Source: a virus. Taken from it: a stretch of 52,144 nucleotides of DNA. The notes under the pieces are model-generated. The model did no database searches, was not told the origin of the DNA, and was given only the letters and a program-made list of their open reading frames with translations. Both the position numbers and the translations under genes were made by a program. The DNA lies in IMG/VR virus record IMGVR_UViG_3300037843_000033, positions 1 to 52,144 of that record. One strand, written 5' to 3'. Of the stretch, positions 6,768 to 15,968 are shown piece by piece; the stretch's first letter is position 1; every line of letters begins with the position of its first letter.

Positions 6768-7214
6768 ATGTCAGCGGAATTAAATGCAATCAAAACTGCC
6801 TATGAGGAAGAAGGTTTAACGCCTGACTTTATAGCAGAAGATAGAGGTTTAGACTTGGCTGCTGTAAAGGCGGCCCTGATGCAGTCATCTTCTAAATACC
6901 GTAAAGATTGTGGTATAGAAGATGAGAAATCAGACTCTATTAATTTTTCTAAAGATGAACAAGAACGAGTTAAGAATGTAATACTTGACATTGCATTAGG
7001 TGCAGATGACGACCACCTAAGATTCAAAGCAGCCGCATTTATACGTGATGATGCAAAAGGCCGCCGTGATGTTGTACGAAACATGGCTGGCAACAATTTT
7101 AATGTACTATTTCTTAACCAGCAGTTAGCTAAGGTTGGCAAGATAGCTGATGGACTTAAGCAAGCTGTTTTGGGTAATGGGCATACAGACAGAAAGGCTA
7201 TTGTTGATGTCTGA
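6768..7214 (+). CDS. Probable small terminase subunit
   Basis: A 148-residue protein directly before the large terminase, with which it overlaps by 8 bases. The N-terminal 30 residues (AYEEEGLTPDFIAEDRGLDL, then AAVKAAL) look like a helix-turn-helix as used by small terminases to bind the packaging site. The middle (KDEQERVKNVILDIALGADD, then FKAAAFIRDDAKGRRD) is helical, fitting oligomerisation. The assignment rests on position, size and this layout; no direct family match was recognised. Confidence 0.6.
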   Translation: MSAELNAIKTAYEEEGLTPDFIAEDRGLDLAAVKAALMQSSSKYRKDCGIEDEKSDSINFSKDEQERVKNVILDIALGADDDHLRFKAAAFIRDDAKGRRDVVRNMAGNNFNVLFLNQQLAKVGKIADGLKQAVLGNGHTDRKAIVDV

Positions 7215-9045
7215 CAACGATTTAGAAATTGAGCAATTACTGCAGAAAGTTAATTCCTCTTCCGAGGAACAGACTACTCACAGAGTTGTTCCTGATGAGA
7301 AGTTAAAGATGGAGCCTTCTATTACCGTTCCACCTGTTCCTCTATCTAACCCTCTAGCCCCAAGTTCCGAAGTTATTCATACAATAGATACACCTGCTAC
7401 TTTTGATGGCTTAGCTATAAAAGACCCTGTTGACTTGCTAGTATTGCTAGACGAGAACATACAGAATGGAACTATTAAGCTTCATCCTTGGCAAATTCAA
7501 TTTATGCTTGACTTTGCTAACCCTAATCACACTAAGGAGCAGCCTTTTCAAGCAGCAGTTCAATCGTGTAATAGTTCAGGTAAAGATAAATATGTAATAG
7601 CTGCCTGTGCTGTATGGCTAGCTATGCGGTATCAAGGTGTAGAGATACCAATTACTTCATCTTCTGGTACACAACTTGACAGTCAGACTTGTGCACACAT
7701 TGACCGCCTTTGTAACCGTTCTAATGCTATTTTGGGCCCAATGTGGAAGTTAAACTACCGTTATTATGAGTTCAAGCATATTGGCAGTTTAGGAGAACCT
7801 AACCCATCCACTATTAAGTGTTTTGCAACTGATGAAGCTGGCAAAGCAGAAGGATACCATCCATCTGATGCTGGGAGAAAAATGGCAATATTTACATCAG
7901 AAACTAAGTCTATACCAGATGATATAACTGATGCACTAGAGAGATGCACTGGATTTACTCATAGAGTAGACGCATCATCACCTGGATTAGCAGCAGGGTA
8001 CTTTTATAATACTTGTTCATCTGCTATTCCAAGAGAAGAAATAGATGATATATGCTCTCTTACTTCTGTCCAGACTGTCTTGTATAAGATAACAGCTTAC
8101 CAGTGCCCACACATAACTGAATCAGAAATTAATCGTATAGCTTCTAAACTTCCTGGGGGGAAGAATAATCAAGTATTTAAGTCATCAGTCGAAGCCGAAT
8201 TTGGTTCTACATCTGAAATGGTAGTTATACCATCCAACTTTGTATGGGGAGCAGTGTCAGACTTACCTAAAAGGAAAGTGCCATTTAATATAACTTGGAT
8301 TCAAGAGCCGCATAACACAGCAGGGTTAGACTTATCTGATGGCGGCGCTGAGACTGTATTAGCTATTAGGAATGGTAATAAGCTACTCGGTATTGAGGCA
8401 TTTAGACTGGAAGATACCGAAGATACGCTAGACTATCTTACTGAAACTTTATTTCCAAAATGGAATCTCAAGCACAAAGATGCGTTGATATTTGGTGACT
8501 ATTGTGGTATGGGTGGCCCAATGCTTAGGGCACTAAAGAGACGTAAATGGTCTAATGTAAGGTTTGTGGATAGCCGTAACAAGGCTTCTGAGCCTAAGAC
8601 GTACGCCAATAGAGGTACAGAATTATTCTTCAATGTAAGACATTTGTTAGCTGGAAAAGAACTTATACTATACTATGATAAGTTGCTTATCGACCAGTTA
8701 TGCACTAGATACTATAAATTGAGAGATGGCGTGATACATCAATTGCTTTCTAAAGTAGAACAGAAGGCTAAGGGATTTCCTTCACCTGACCGTGCTGATG
8801 GTGTTAACCTCTGTTTCTGGAATTATAAATCTACTAGAGTATCAGAAGAAGATGAAGAACCATTTGAGAAAGAGAAAGAAGATGATAAAGATAGGCAAGT
8901 AGTAGTTAATGATTTTGACCAGAAAGTATGGGCAGAAACAGGATGTAAGAAATACAATCCTGAACATGTGGAGGCAGACAAGTCTGATTTACAGGAAGAA
9001 ATAGAACAATACAACAAACAAAGAACACAACTAATTGGAGTATAA
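7207..9045 (+). CDS. terL: Large terminase subunit (DNA packaging ATPase/nuclease)
   Basis: ATG 7207 gives 612 residues; the frame is open to 7150 but the upstream stretch overlaps the small subunit. The motor cuts concatemeric DNA and pumps it into the prohead. Visible parts: packaging ATPase domain with 'HPWQIQFMLDF' near residue 93 and a divergent Walker A (SCNSSGKDK, residues 120-128); RNase H-like nuclease domain with acidic motifs GLDLSDGGAE (about residue 375), FGDYCGMGG (about 430) and SPDRADGVNLCFW (about 530). The C-terminus (about 540-612) is very acidic and charged. The ATPase motif lacks the usual GKT/S ending (GKD), which is seen in several divergent terminases. Confidence 0.9.
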   Translation: MSDNDLEIEQLLQKVNSSSEEQTTHRVVPDEKLKMEPSITVPPVPLSNPLAPSSEVIHTIDTPATFDGLAIKDPVDLLVLLDENIQNGTIKLHPWQIQFMLDFANPNHTKEQPFQAAVQSCNSSGKDKYVIAACAVWLAMRYQGVEIPITSSSGTQLDSQTCAHIDRLCNRSNAILGPMWKLNYRYYEFKHIGSLGEPNPSTIKCFATDEAGKAEGYHPSDAGRKMAIFTSETKSIPDDITDALERCTGFTHRVDASSPGLAAGYFYNTCSSAIPREEIDDICSLTSVQTVLYKITAYQCPHITESEINRIASKLPGGKNNQVFKSSVEAEFGSTSEMVVIPSNFVWGAVSDLPKRKVPFNITWIQEPHNTAGLDLSDGGAETVLAIRNGNKLLGIEAFRLEDTEDTLDYLTETLFPKWNLKHKDALIFGDYCGMGGPMLRALKRRKWSNVRFVDSRNKASEPKTYANRGTELFFNVRHLLAGKELILYYDKLLIDQLCTRYYKLRDGVIHQLLSKVEQKAKGFPSPDRADGVNLCFWNYKSTRVSEEDEEPFEKEKEDDKDRQVVVNDFDQKVWAETGCKKYNPEHVEADKSDLQEEIEQYNKQRTQLIGV

Positions 9046-9048
9046 CTT

Positions 9049-9378
9049 ATGCCAGAAACATACGACCCGCAGAAAAGAACATTTATTCACAAACCAGAAG
9101 TAAAGACTTGTATAACTTGTGGTCAACCTTTGCCATCTGATGTTAAACCAATGACTAATGAAATGAACAACTATCTTAATCCTATATCTAACAGAGTAGT
9201 CTGTATGAATAGTAGTGAGGATATTGTAGAAGTTCAAGGAGTTAAACTGTACAAAGTTACAGGCAATAAAGAAGGTAAGCCAATTTCTAAACACATTCCT
9301 GTCGAACCACAAGCTGAAATTGTAGTTGCACCAGTCAAGGTGCTACCTAGTAAACCAACCACAACACCAACCAAATAA
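9049..9378 (+). CDS. Hypothetical protein with CxxC pair
   Basis: A 109-residue product four bases after terL, preceded by GGAG. It has one CITC pair near residue 21 and a further Cys at about residue 52, then a Pro/Thr/Lys-rich tail (KVLPSKPTTTPTK). Perhaps a half zinc site or a disulfide. No family recognised. Confidence 0.65.
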   Translation: MPETYDPQKRTFIHKPEVKTCITCGQPLPSDVKPMTNEMNNYLNPISNRVVCMNSSEDIVEVQGVKLYKVTGNKEGKPISKHIPVEPQAEIVVAPVKVLPSKPTTTPTK

Positions 9379-9383
9379 GTATT

Positions 9384-9620
9384 ATGCCTACTGACCAAGA
9401 TGCTAAGAATGTAACGGATGCTAAGAATGTAACGGATAGTCTGTCTAGTGTTAAGCAAGTAGTTACTTCTCATAATGAGACTATTGCTGCACATGATAAA
9501 GTTCTTGCTGTTGAGCAAGATATTCAAGCTAAGAGAGCCGCTGGTAGCAAAACTGTTAAGCAGGACAAACCTATTGTTCTACCTAAGAAAGAAATTGAAA
9601 AGGAGGTGGCTCGTGGCTAA
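9384..9620 (+). CDS. Hypothetical small protein with tandem repeat
   Basis: A 78-residue Lys/Asp/Val-rich protein predicted to be a long helix. The first residues contain DAKNVT twice, coded by an exact 18-bp tandem duplication. It ends inside the start region of the next gene. Unknown function, between terminase and portal. Confidence 0.6.
   Translation: MPTDQDAKNVTDAKNVTDSLSSVKQVVTSHNETIAAHDKVLAVEQDIQAKRAAGSKTVKQDKPIVLPKKEIEKEVARG
9399..9434 (+). repeat. 18-bp exact tandem duplication
   Basis: GATGCTAAGAATGTAACG occurs twice head to tail, keeping the frame and doubling DAKNVT in the product. Confidence 0.95.
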
Positions 9621-9888
9621 ACCAACTGACCAACCCCAAGATGAACCATCTGGTGGTAATATGGAAGATGCTCAGCAGACAGGAGTTGTTATTCCAGAGG
9701 AGTTTCAACAGGCTGTTCATGGTGTGCTAAAGAAAGCTACTACTAAGCATCATCTTAATCATATCAGGGATAGAGTATATGCCAAGGAAGATGAGATGAG
9801 AAAGGCCGAAGAAGCTAAGAAAAGTAAGGGTAGTAAGAAGGGCGAAGGAGTTAATTTCTCAACTGACACTCCAGGTTCACCTATTTAA
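9613..9888 (+). CDS. Hypothetical charged protein (GTG start)
   Basis: GTG at 9613 follows a perfect AGGAGG at 9601-9606 with six-base spacing, so it is preferred to the longer frame from 9475. The 91-residue product is Lys/Glu-rich and helical (YAKEDEMRKAEEAKKSKGSK). It overlaps the preceding gene by 8 bases and precedes the portal. It could be a head-assembly helper; no family recognised. Confidence 0.65.
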   Translation: MAKPTDQPQDEPSGGNMEDAQQTGVVIPEEFQQAVHGVLKKATTKHHLNHIRDRVYAKEDEMRKAEEAKKSKGSKKGEGVNFSTDTPGSPI

Positions 9889-9900
9889 GGAGACAATCAC

Positions 9901-11823
9901 ATGCCAGACGCCAGTTCAGACAAGTCAATAGACTATATAAATAGTACGGACTATAAAAAGTTGGTTAGTAAGTTGAACAACTTGAAGGACATTACTTTCG
10001 ACTTGACTAACAAAACTCTGGCATCTAGGCGACTTCGATATGCAGAAATTGATATTGAAGTTGAAAGAAAAGCTGGGAGGATTGCGCCGGACGAAATTTA
10101 CGTACCTCAACACATAATAGACACGAACATTCGCCGTGAGCAATCCTCCTACATTCAATATATAACTCAATCCCCACGAGCAGTTATACTTAAAGATAGA
10201 GTTGACCCATCTTTTGACTTGTCTTTGCTTGAAGTTGACTTGACAGAGAAGCTACGTTTTGATGGTTGGCAACTGTCAACCTACGCTAACATTGATGCAT
10301 CTCAGGCCAATGGATATGGTATAATGGAAACAGTACAGGACTTAAATAATCCTGGAGATATTGGCAGAGAGCATGTTCAGTATGGCGATTTTGCATTTAT
10401 AGCTGATACTCGTGATTTGCAGAAAGCTGAGTTCTTGGGGCGGTCATATTACTTTACTAAGTCTAAGTTACTAGCCCTTACTAAATCTGAGAGTGAGAAT
10501 GACAGATGGGATAAAGAGCAAGTTGATAAGTTACTTAAGATGGAGCCTAATGACGAGCAGGCTCAAATATACTCTGGTACATCTACCATAAATAGGTCAC
10601 TATACAAGATTATTAAAGTAATGTTCAGAGTTAAGGGAGTTGTACATGTAGCATGGTGTGCTCCTGTGTTCTGCGACGATTGGTTAAGAAGCCCTAGAAA
10701 ATTGTATTTAGGTCGTAGAAAACTTAATCAGGGGGCTGCTAAAGTAGCTCCAATGCTTGCCAAAGTTCCACCAATGTTGGAAAAAATAGCAATACCATTA
10801 TTTAAGAAGCGTAATCCATCTTTAACTGATGCACACATACAACAGATAAAGAATGGAGTGCCACCCTCTGATGAAGAATATGAGACTCAGTATCCATACT
10901 TCATATATCCCTATCTTATCTCAGAAAATGACACAATAGCTAACCTTAAAGGCAGAGTGTTTCTTGACCAAGATACTCAAAATGCTGCTTCTAGTTTACT
11001 GTCTAGCTTATTAACTAAAGCTCGTAGGTCAGCAGGATTATACTTCTCTAAAGATGTTTCTGACCCAAATGATGACTTCTTATTGCAAAAGAATGTATAT
11101 TTCAAGCAGGGAGCCTTGCTCAATGGCAAGATTAAAGAATTTAAGTTAGATGCACCTGACGCGCAATTGTTTACTGCATTAACAACTCTTGTGTCAGCTA
11201 ATCAGCAAGAAACTTCACAAGTTAACTTTGCAGAGAATAATAGACAAGCTGATAGTAGAAAAACAGCTACAGCTATAAAGGCGGCTACAGCGCAGCAACA
11301 GCAGCTAAGTGGCGTTCAAGTTACACTATTTTCTGTTGCAACTAAGAATCAATACACCTACGAGTGTGACATTATCAAGTCAAGAGTGTTGGCTGGACTC
11401 ATTAAAGTATCACCCATACTAGCTCAATTGTATGCTCGTTCGTGGACTGTTAAACCATCTGGTGATACAGATGTTATCGAAAAACAGAAGATGATTGAGA
11501 CTATGCAACAGGCTTGGCCAGTAGTGCAGAATACTGGTGCTGCTTCTTTATTCTTAACTGACTTGCTAGAGAAAATGTTTCCCGACAATGCTGCTAAGTA
11601 TGTCAAGGCTATACAAGACCAGCAGCAACAGCAGCAAGGACAACAAGCCCAGCAACAACAAGCATTTATGTCTAAAGTTAAACAACTAGCTGACCAAGTT
11701 GTAAGTCTGTCTAAACATAGAGAAATGTTTTCTGAGACTGGATTAGTAAATGCTTTACCAGCAGTTCAAGCTGCTGCTCAACAAATAGAACAAATGCAAC
11801 AACAAGCAAAAGGACAACAATGA
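9901..11823 (+). CDS. Portal protein (probable)
   Basis: A 640-residue protein after AAGGAGACAATCAC, in the normal portal slot between terminase and scaffold/capsid. The portal is the dodecameric ring at one vertex through which DNA passes. Support: size and position, the N-terminal helical segment, a long helical region in the middle (about 320-480, including TALTTLVSANQQETSQ and NNRQADSRKTATAIKAATAQ) and a Gln-rich C-terminus (about 580-640), typical of podovirus portals with helical barrels. I rely on context and size more than on a signature motif. Confidence 0.75.
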   Translation: MPDASSDKSIDYINSTDYKKLVSKLNNLKDITFDLTNKTLASRRLRYAEIDIEVERKAGRIAPDEIYVPQHIIDTNIRREQSSYIQYITQSPRAVILKDRVDPSFDLSLLEVDLTEKLRFDGWQLSTYANIDASQANGYGIMETVQDLNNPGDIGREHVQYGDFAFIADTRDLQKAEFLGRSYYFTKSKLLALTKSESENDRWDKEQVDKLLKMEPNDEQAQIYSGTSTINRSLYKIIKVMFRVKGVVHVAWCAPVFCDDWLRSPRKLYLGRRKLNQGAAKVAPMLAKVPPMLEKIAIPLFKKRNPSLTDAHIQQIKNGVPPSDEEYETQYPYFIYPYLISENDTIANLKGRVFLDQDTQNAASSLLSSLLTKARRSAGLYFSKDVSDPNDDFLLQKNVYFKQGALLNGKIKEFKLDAPDAQLFTALTTLVSANQQETSQVNFAENNRQADSRKTATAIKAATAQQQQLSGVQVTLFSVATKNQYTYECDIIKSRVLAGLIKVSPILAQLYARSWTVKPSGDTDVIEKQKMIETMQQAWPVVQNTGAASLFLTDLLEKMFPDNAAKYVKAIQDQQQQQQGQQAQQQQAFMSKVKQLADQVVSLSKHREMFSETGLVNALPAVQAAAQQIEQMQQQAKGQQ

Positions 11824-11882
11824 ATTGTATAGTTAAAGGAGTTTCATCTCCCAGATAGTCTTGGAATAAGAAAGGATTTGCG

Positions 11883-12137
11883 ATGAACATCACACCTGAA
11901 AATGCATTATCTTATCAACATGCTGAATGGTTAAATCATCCTGTTACAAAACAAATGCTTAGCATACTAGAAAAACAGAAACAGCATATTATTAATTCTG
12001 GTTGTTCCTCTGCTGGTGTACAAGGTATTGACCCTTTTTGGTTTCAGTTACAATTTAGTAATGTAAAAACTATTGATGTTATTAAGAACTGGATTACTAA
12101 CACAGAACAATTTATTCAACAATTAAACAAACAATAA
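11883..12137 (+). CDS. Hypothetical protein
   Basis: An 84-residue helical product (ENALSYQHAEWLNHPVTKQM) after a weak GGATTTGCG leader, between portal and scaffold. Small proteins here often assist head assembly; nothing is recognised directly. Confidence 0.6.
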   Translation: MNITPENALSYQHAEWLNHPVTKQMLSILEKQKQHIINSGCSSAGVQGIDPFWFQLQFSNVKTIDVIKNWITNTEQFIQQLNKQ

Positions 12138-12143
12138 ACTACT

Positions 12144-13406
12144 ATGGCCAACGAACAACTTAAACCTGCTCCTGATGCTGGAAAAATACCCACACCTGTA
12201 ATGCCTTCTGAACCTCCAAAAGAGGTTAAGGAAATGACCTTCTCTATTGACCCAACTATATTAGGTCAATCTAGCGATTCTACTATTAAAGTCGACGGGA
12301 AAGAAGTCAAGACTGAGCCAGCAGCAGTTAAAGAGGATGCTAATAAGAAGGAGGTTGAGCCTATTCTTAAAGCTCCAAAAGAGGAAATAGCTAAAGCAGA
12401 TACTAAAGTTCCGGCTGACAAACCTAAAGATGAAGTCACTAAGAAAGATGTTAAGGAGCTTGTATCTGTTCTTAAACCACCTACAGAAGTTAAGAAGGAT
12501 GATGTTAAGAAGGATGAGCCTGTTAAGTCCGACAAGAAACCTGAACTTATTACGCCTGTTAAACCAGATGGGCACGATGCTTTTGACTATTCTTCTTTTA
12601 CTCCACACGAGCAAATTACTCTTAAGAATATGTCCCGCCAGTCAAGAGAGTACACAGCTAACTTAATTAAGGAAAACAAACAGTTAGCGGCCCTTAAAGA
12701 CTCGACATACCTTCAACATGAACAGGGATATACTCTTTCACCTGAATATCAAGAGATACAGCAGAGAAACTATTTTGCTCAGACAGAAGCCAAATGCTGG
12801 GAAAGAGCACTGCTTAATATAAAAGCTGGAAAGAAATTTCAAAATATTGTAGGGTTTGACCAGAAAACAGGTCAACCAATTATGAGTCAAGAACAAGACC
12901 CAACTGACCAAGATGAAATTCGCATATCTAATAACTTAACTTTGTGTTCTCAACATATTGGACAATATAACAATACTTTACAAACTTACCCTCAACGATT
13001 TCGTCAGCAAGTCCAGTCTGACTTACAAGCTATTGAACAGACACAGAAAGAACGATTTGCTTGGGTAGCCGACCCTAAATTGTTAGAATATTCTATTAAT
13101 GTAGATGGAGAGGACAAGAAAGTTAGAGATATTAAAGAAGATTTTAAGAATATTCTTCCTATCTATAGGCGTAATGATATTTTGGCCGATGTAGCTTCTA
13201 ATTTGTTTGTAGCTATGGTTATTCAAGGAGCAGAACTTAAAGAGGCCAGAAATGGTCAACAAATAGCTGAAATTAAGAAACAGGAAGCTACAAGAGCCGA
13301 ACCATCGTCTGATAATGTGGACAGTCAGTTGAAGAAAACAGAAATTAATGGTAAACCAATACCTTCTATGTTTAGCTTAGAAGGTGCTCCTTTTGAGAGG
13401 AGATAG
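12144..13406 (+). CDS. Probable scaffolding protein
   Basis: A 420-residue protein directly ahead of the capsid region. Residues about 40-145 are a low-complexity Lys/Glu/Asp/Pro/Val section (repeated KKDVKK, KPPTEVKKDD), followed by a helical part with Gln-rich stretches (about 170-340). This is the usual look of scaffolding proteins, which form the temporary core around which the capsid assembles. The C-terminus (GKPIPSMFSLEGAPFERR) is short and ends two bases before the HNH gene. Assignment by position and composition. Confidence 0.6.
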   Translation: MANEQLKPAPDAGKIPTPVMPSEPPKEVKEMTFSIDPTILGQSSDSTIKVDGKEVKTEPAAVKEDANKKEVEPILKAPKEEIAKADTKVPADKPKDEVTKKDVKELVSVLKPPTEVKKDDVKKDEPVKSDKKPELITPVKPDGHDAFDYSSFTPHEQITLKNMSRQSREYTANLIKENKQLAALKDSTYLQHEQGYTLSPEYQEIQQRNYFAQTEAKCWERALLNIKAGKKFQNIVGFDQKTGQPIMSQEQDPTDQDEIRISNNLTLCSQHIGQYNNTLQTYPQRFRQQVQSDLQAIEQTQKERFAWVADPKLLEYSINVDGEDKKVRDIKEDFKNILPIYRRNDILADVASNLFVAMVIQGAELKEARNGQQIAEIKKQEATRAEPSSDNVDSQLKKTEINGKPIPSMFSLEGAPFERR

Positions 13407-13407
13407 T

Positions 13408-13935
13408 ATGAGATTGATGCCAACTTTAAGAGAATCTGAGATAGAAAGATTCAAAGCAAATTTTATTTCTTCTGATGAAATATCATGCTGGAACTGGACT
13501 GGTGCTTTAACTAAAGCTGGCTATCCTGTTATGAGAATAAGAGGTAGATTTAATATTTATGGGCACAGAGTAGCATATAGACTTAAAAACGGTTTCTTTG
13601 ACCAATCTTTATATGTATGTCATAAGTGTGATAACTCAAGATGTGTAAATCCCAGTCATTTATTTTTAGGAACTGCTTCTGATAATACAAATGATATGCT
13701 ACAAAAGGAAAGACAAGCAGTTGGAGAAGATTATAATAAGAAATTAAAACAAGAAGATGTGTTACAAATACTAGCATTAAATAGGGGCAATACTCCTCAA
13801 AAGGAAATTGCAAGGATTTTTGGAATTAACCAGAGTAATGTTAGTAGGATAGTAAATGGTTATAGATGGAGGCATATTAAGAAGGTCATAGTTGGCATGA
13901 AAATTGCTACAGTCAGTCCTGTAGTAACCACTTAA
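13408..13935 (+). CDS. HNH homing endonuclease
   Basis: ATG 13408 follows a strong GAGAGGAGAT; 175 residues. The HNH domain is complete: CWNWTGA (about residue 28), GHRVAYRLKNG (about 52), then VCHKCDNSRCVNPSHLFLG with DNTNDM (about 70-100), giving the His/Asn catalytic and zinc-binding residues. A helix-turn-helix follows (QKEIARIFGINQSNVSRIVN, about 128-150), as in DNA-binding tails of homing enzymes. Such enzymes cut intron- or gene-less alleles and spread their gene. It sits exactly where the capsid gene would be expected to begin, and the capsid frame behind it has no ATG. Confidence 0.92.
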   Translation: MRLMPTLRESEIERFKANFISSDEISCWNWTGALTKAGYPVMRIRGRFNIYGHRVAYRLKNGFFDQSLYVCHKCDNSRCVNPSHLFLGTASDNTNDMLQKERQAVGEDYNKKLKQEDVLQILALNRGNTPQKEIARIFGINQSNVSRIVNGYRWRHIKKVIVGMKIATVSPVVTT

Positions 13936-13966
13936 AGGCACAAGGGTATGTGCAATAGCCTCTAAT

Positions 13967-14035
13967 CTTTCTCAAGGGCATGGGATTAACAAATAGTTAA
14001 CCATGTAGCATCTAATGTGATGCTCAAAGAGAAAG
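13967..14035 (+). promoter_or_regulatory. Three-way-junction RNA structure before the capsid gene
   Basis: CTTTCTC (13967-13973) pairs with GAGAAAG (14029-14035). Inside are CATGG-GA-TTAAC / GTTAA-CCATG (13979-14005) and AGCATC / GATGCT (14007-14024). The closing 3' strand is also the purine-rich stretch best placed as ribosome site for the capsid frame, so folding could hide it. Alternatively this is the 3' part of an intron carrying the HNH gene. Confidence 0.5.
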
Positions 14036-14102
14036 AAAATTTACGCCAAGTTATTACAATCAGCCAGGTTCATTCGCTAATGCAATCATTCAGCCGAATA
14101 AC

Positions 14103-15377
14103 TTGTTCGCTCAACTTCCTTTCTACCTTGTTCATAATGAGGTAGAACAATACTGTAACTGGAATGAATTTGACCAAATGTATGGGTCAATTCCGTGGCA
14201 GGAAAATATGGGTTCTGTCATGGAAGCAGTTACTCCACAGCGTTCACCTGTAGGTCGTTCGTTCTTCTTTCCTAATCCTATTACTACAGCCAGTAATAAG
14301 GACATCTATCAGGTTACAGAATCAAATGAACAGGCTGTGTTGTACAAACACAAGTATGGTTCATTTGTGTTTAACTTCATTCCTTCATTCCAAGTATTTT
14401 GGGATAAGTACATTAAGTTTAACTCTGATGATATTGTTAAACAAATTGCTGTAAGCAATAACCAGTTCATCGAAACACAGATGTGGCAGAATGCTACTTA
14501 TGTGTATATTTGTGGTGTTGGTCTTAGCGCTGGTGCTCCTACTGGTGCGATGAACTCGACTCTTAATGCAGCCAACTCTAAGTCTGCTGCATGGCTAGTT
14601 GCCCTTACTCAAGGCACAGCAGCTAATCCTGGCCCACTTCAAAATCTTCGTATTCGTGATGCATACCGTGCAGTAATGAATCTGCAAGATGATTTGGGTG
14701 CTCCTTCATTTAATGGTGCTAAGAACATGCCGAAAGACAATGAGGGTCTTAAGGGCCGTTATGCACTGTTCTGTGGTTCTGAGGATTACTTTAACTTTAC
14801 CTTTGACCCTGATGTTAATGGTGTTGTTGGTACACAAGGTATGTTAAAGTCTGTTAATCTTGACTTGCTGTTTAATGACTTCAAAGGTTCCTTGTTTGGT
14901 ACATTGACATGCAAGATTAAGAAGTATCCTATTCGTTATAGTACACAGAACATTGTTGATGGTGCTGGTACTGTTCTTTGGGCGGCTGGATTTCCTATTG
15001 ACCCTGAAATCTTCGACCCAACTGATAACAAGTGGAAACCTAATCCTTATTACACATCACTTGTGTCTGCTCCATACTCTATTGCCTGGCTACTTGGTGA
15101 TAACTTCTGTAAGACACTCAAGGTTGGCCCTCCACCTAAAGAGTTTGCTACAAAGAATATGTCAGGTGAGAAATTCTACTCACTGCGATGGAATGGTGAG
15201 GTTCGTTTAACTGACCAGATTCTTATTACTAACTCTGATGGTTCGATTGAACTTAACGACTATGGTGAAAACTTGCAGCTTAAGTCTCAACTAACTCATG
15301 GATTGATTATGACAGAAAGACGTTTTGCGTTTCCAATTATAATTGCACGTTCTCGTCCAGCAATTACTTCTGTCTAA
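14103..15377 (+). CDS. Major capsid protein (probable), start codon unclear
   Basis: The frame gives 424 residues from a TTG at 14103. The same frame stays open upstream to 14016 and reads TPSYYNQPGSFANAIIQPNN directly before it, which looks like genuine protein sequence. There is no ATG, GTG or TTG in that part; ACG at 14043 lies 7 bases after GAGAAAG. Position after scaffold, size, lack of signal, and regular alpha/beta composition fit a capsid protein. The usual start region is occupied by the HNH gene and an RNA structure, so expression may need a non-standard start or splicing. Capsid role is inferred from position and size. Confidence 0.75.
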   Translation: MFAQLPFYLVHNEVEQYCNWNEFDQMYGSIPWQENMGSVMEAVTPQRSPVGRSFFFPNPITTASNKDIYQVTESNEQAVLYKHKYGSFVFNFIPSFQVFWDKYIKFNSDDIVKQIAVSNNQFIETQMWQNATYVYICGVGLSAGAPTGAMNSTLNAANSKSAAWLVALTQGTAANPGPLQNLRIRDAYRAVMNLQDDLGAPSFNGAKNMPKDNEGLKGRYALFCGSEDYFNFTFDPDVNGVVGTQGMLKSVNLDLLFNDFKGSLFGTLTCKIKKYPIRYSTQNIVDGAGTVLWAAGFPIDPEIFDPTDNKWKPNPYYTSLVSAPYSIAWLLGDNFCKTLKVGPPPKEFATKNMSGEKFYSLRWNGEVRLTDQILITNSDGSIELNDYGENLQLKSQLTHGLIMTERRFAFPIIIARSRPAITSV

Positions 15378-15404
15378 CATATAATAACAATAAATAATAC
15401 GAAT

Positions 15405-15911
15405 ATGAATAAATATTTCAAACTTGCTGCTATTGGATTGCTGTTGGCTAGTTCTAGTGCAATGGCATCCTTTACACAAACTACTACGGTAACTGGTAAC
15501 GCTATGGTAAATCTATTGACCCTTGTCAATGGTTCTGCCAAAGTTAGTCAAGTTACTATTCAAGCATCCACTGCAACTAATACAGCAGTTATGCTGTATG
15601 ATTGCCCTACTAATGCACTAACATATGTTAATCCTGCTTATACAAATAGGACAGCGTATGCTACTAACCTAATTACAGGGCCATTGACTAATTATTATGG
15701 CGTTGTATTCTATCAAACTAATATGGCATTGGTCGATGTAACTAACAATGTTGTTGCTTCTACTACCAACAGTTATAATTCGTTTGGTTTTTCAGCAACT
15801 GCTAGTACATCAACAACCTATAGTTCTCTTAACTTGTATTTCGAACATGGATTGTGGGTGACTAATACAACTGCTGGTACTGCTGTATTTACTATTGTTT
15901 ACGTTCAATAA
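15405..15911 (+). CDS. Secreted Thr/Asn-rich protein after the capsid gene
   Basis: 168 residues. Residues 1-22 form a clear Sec signal peptide (MNKYFKLAAIGLLLASSSAM, cleavage likely after AMA). The mature part is very rich in Thr, Asn and Ser and predicted to be beta-strands. It lies between the capsid gene and a strong terminator, so it should be made at high level with the capsid. Export of a protein coded in the head operon is unusual; it may be a surface or decoration protein, or a cargo that changes the host envelope. No family recognised. Confidence 0.7.
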   Translation: MNKYFKLAAIGLLLASSSAMASFTQTTTVTGNAMVNLLTLVNGSAKVSQVTIQASTATNTAVMLYDCPTNALTYVNPAYTNRTAYATNLITGPLTNYYGVVFYQTNMALVDVTNNVVASTTNSYNSFGFSATASTSTTYSSLNLYFEHGLWVTNTTAGTAVFTIVYVQ

Positions 15912-15924
15912 TTAATAAAAGAAA

Positions 15925-15961
15925 GGGGGTGAGACTAGTGTAACAGCTAGTCTCACCTTTT
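15925..15961 (+). terminator. Rho-independent terminator
   Basis: GGTGAGACTAG and CTAGTCTCACC form an 11-bp perfect stem with an 8-base loop, followed by TTTT. It closes the capsid transcript. Confidence 0.85.
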
Positions 15962-15968
15962 CAAATTT

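Noticed and set aside
7150-7206. Longer N-terminus of the large terminase
   Set aside because: Overlaps the small terminase and lacks a ribosome site; ATG 7207 fits better.
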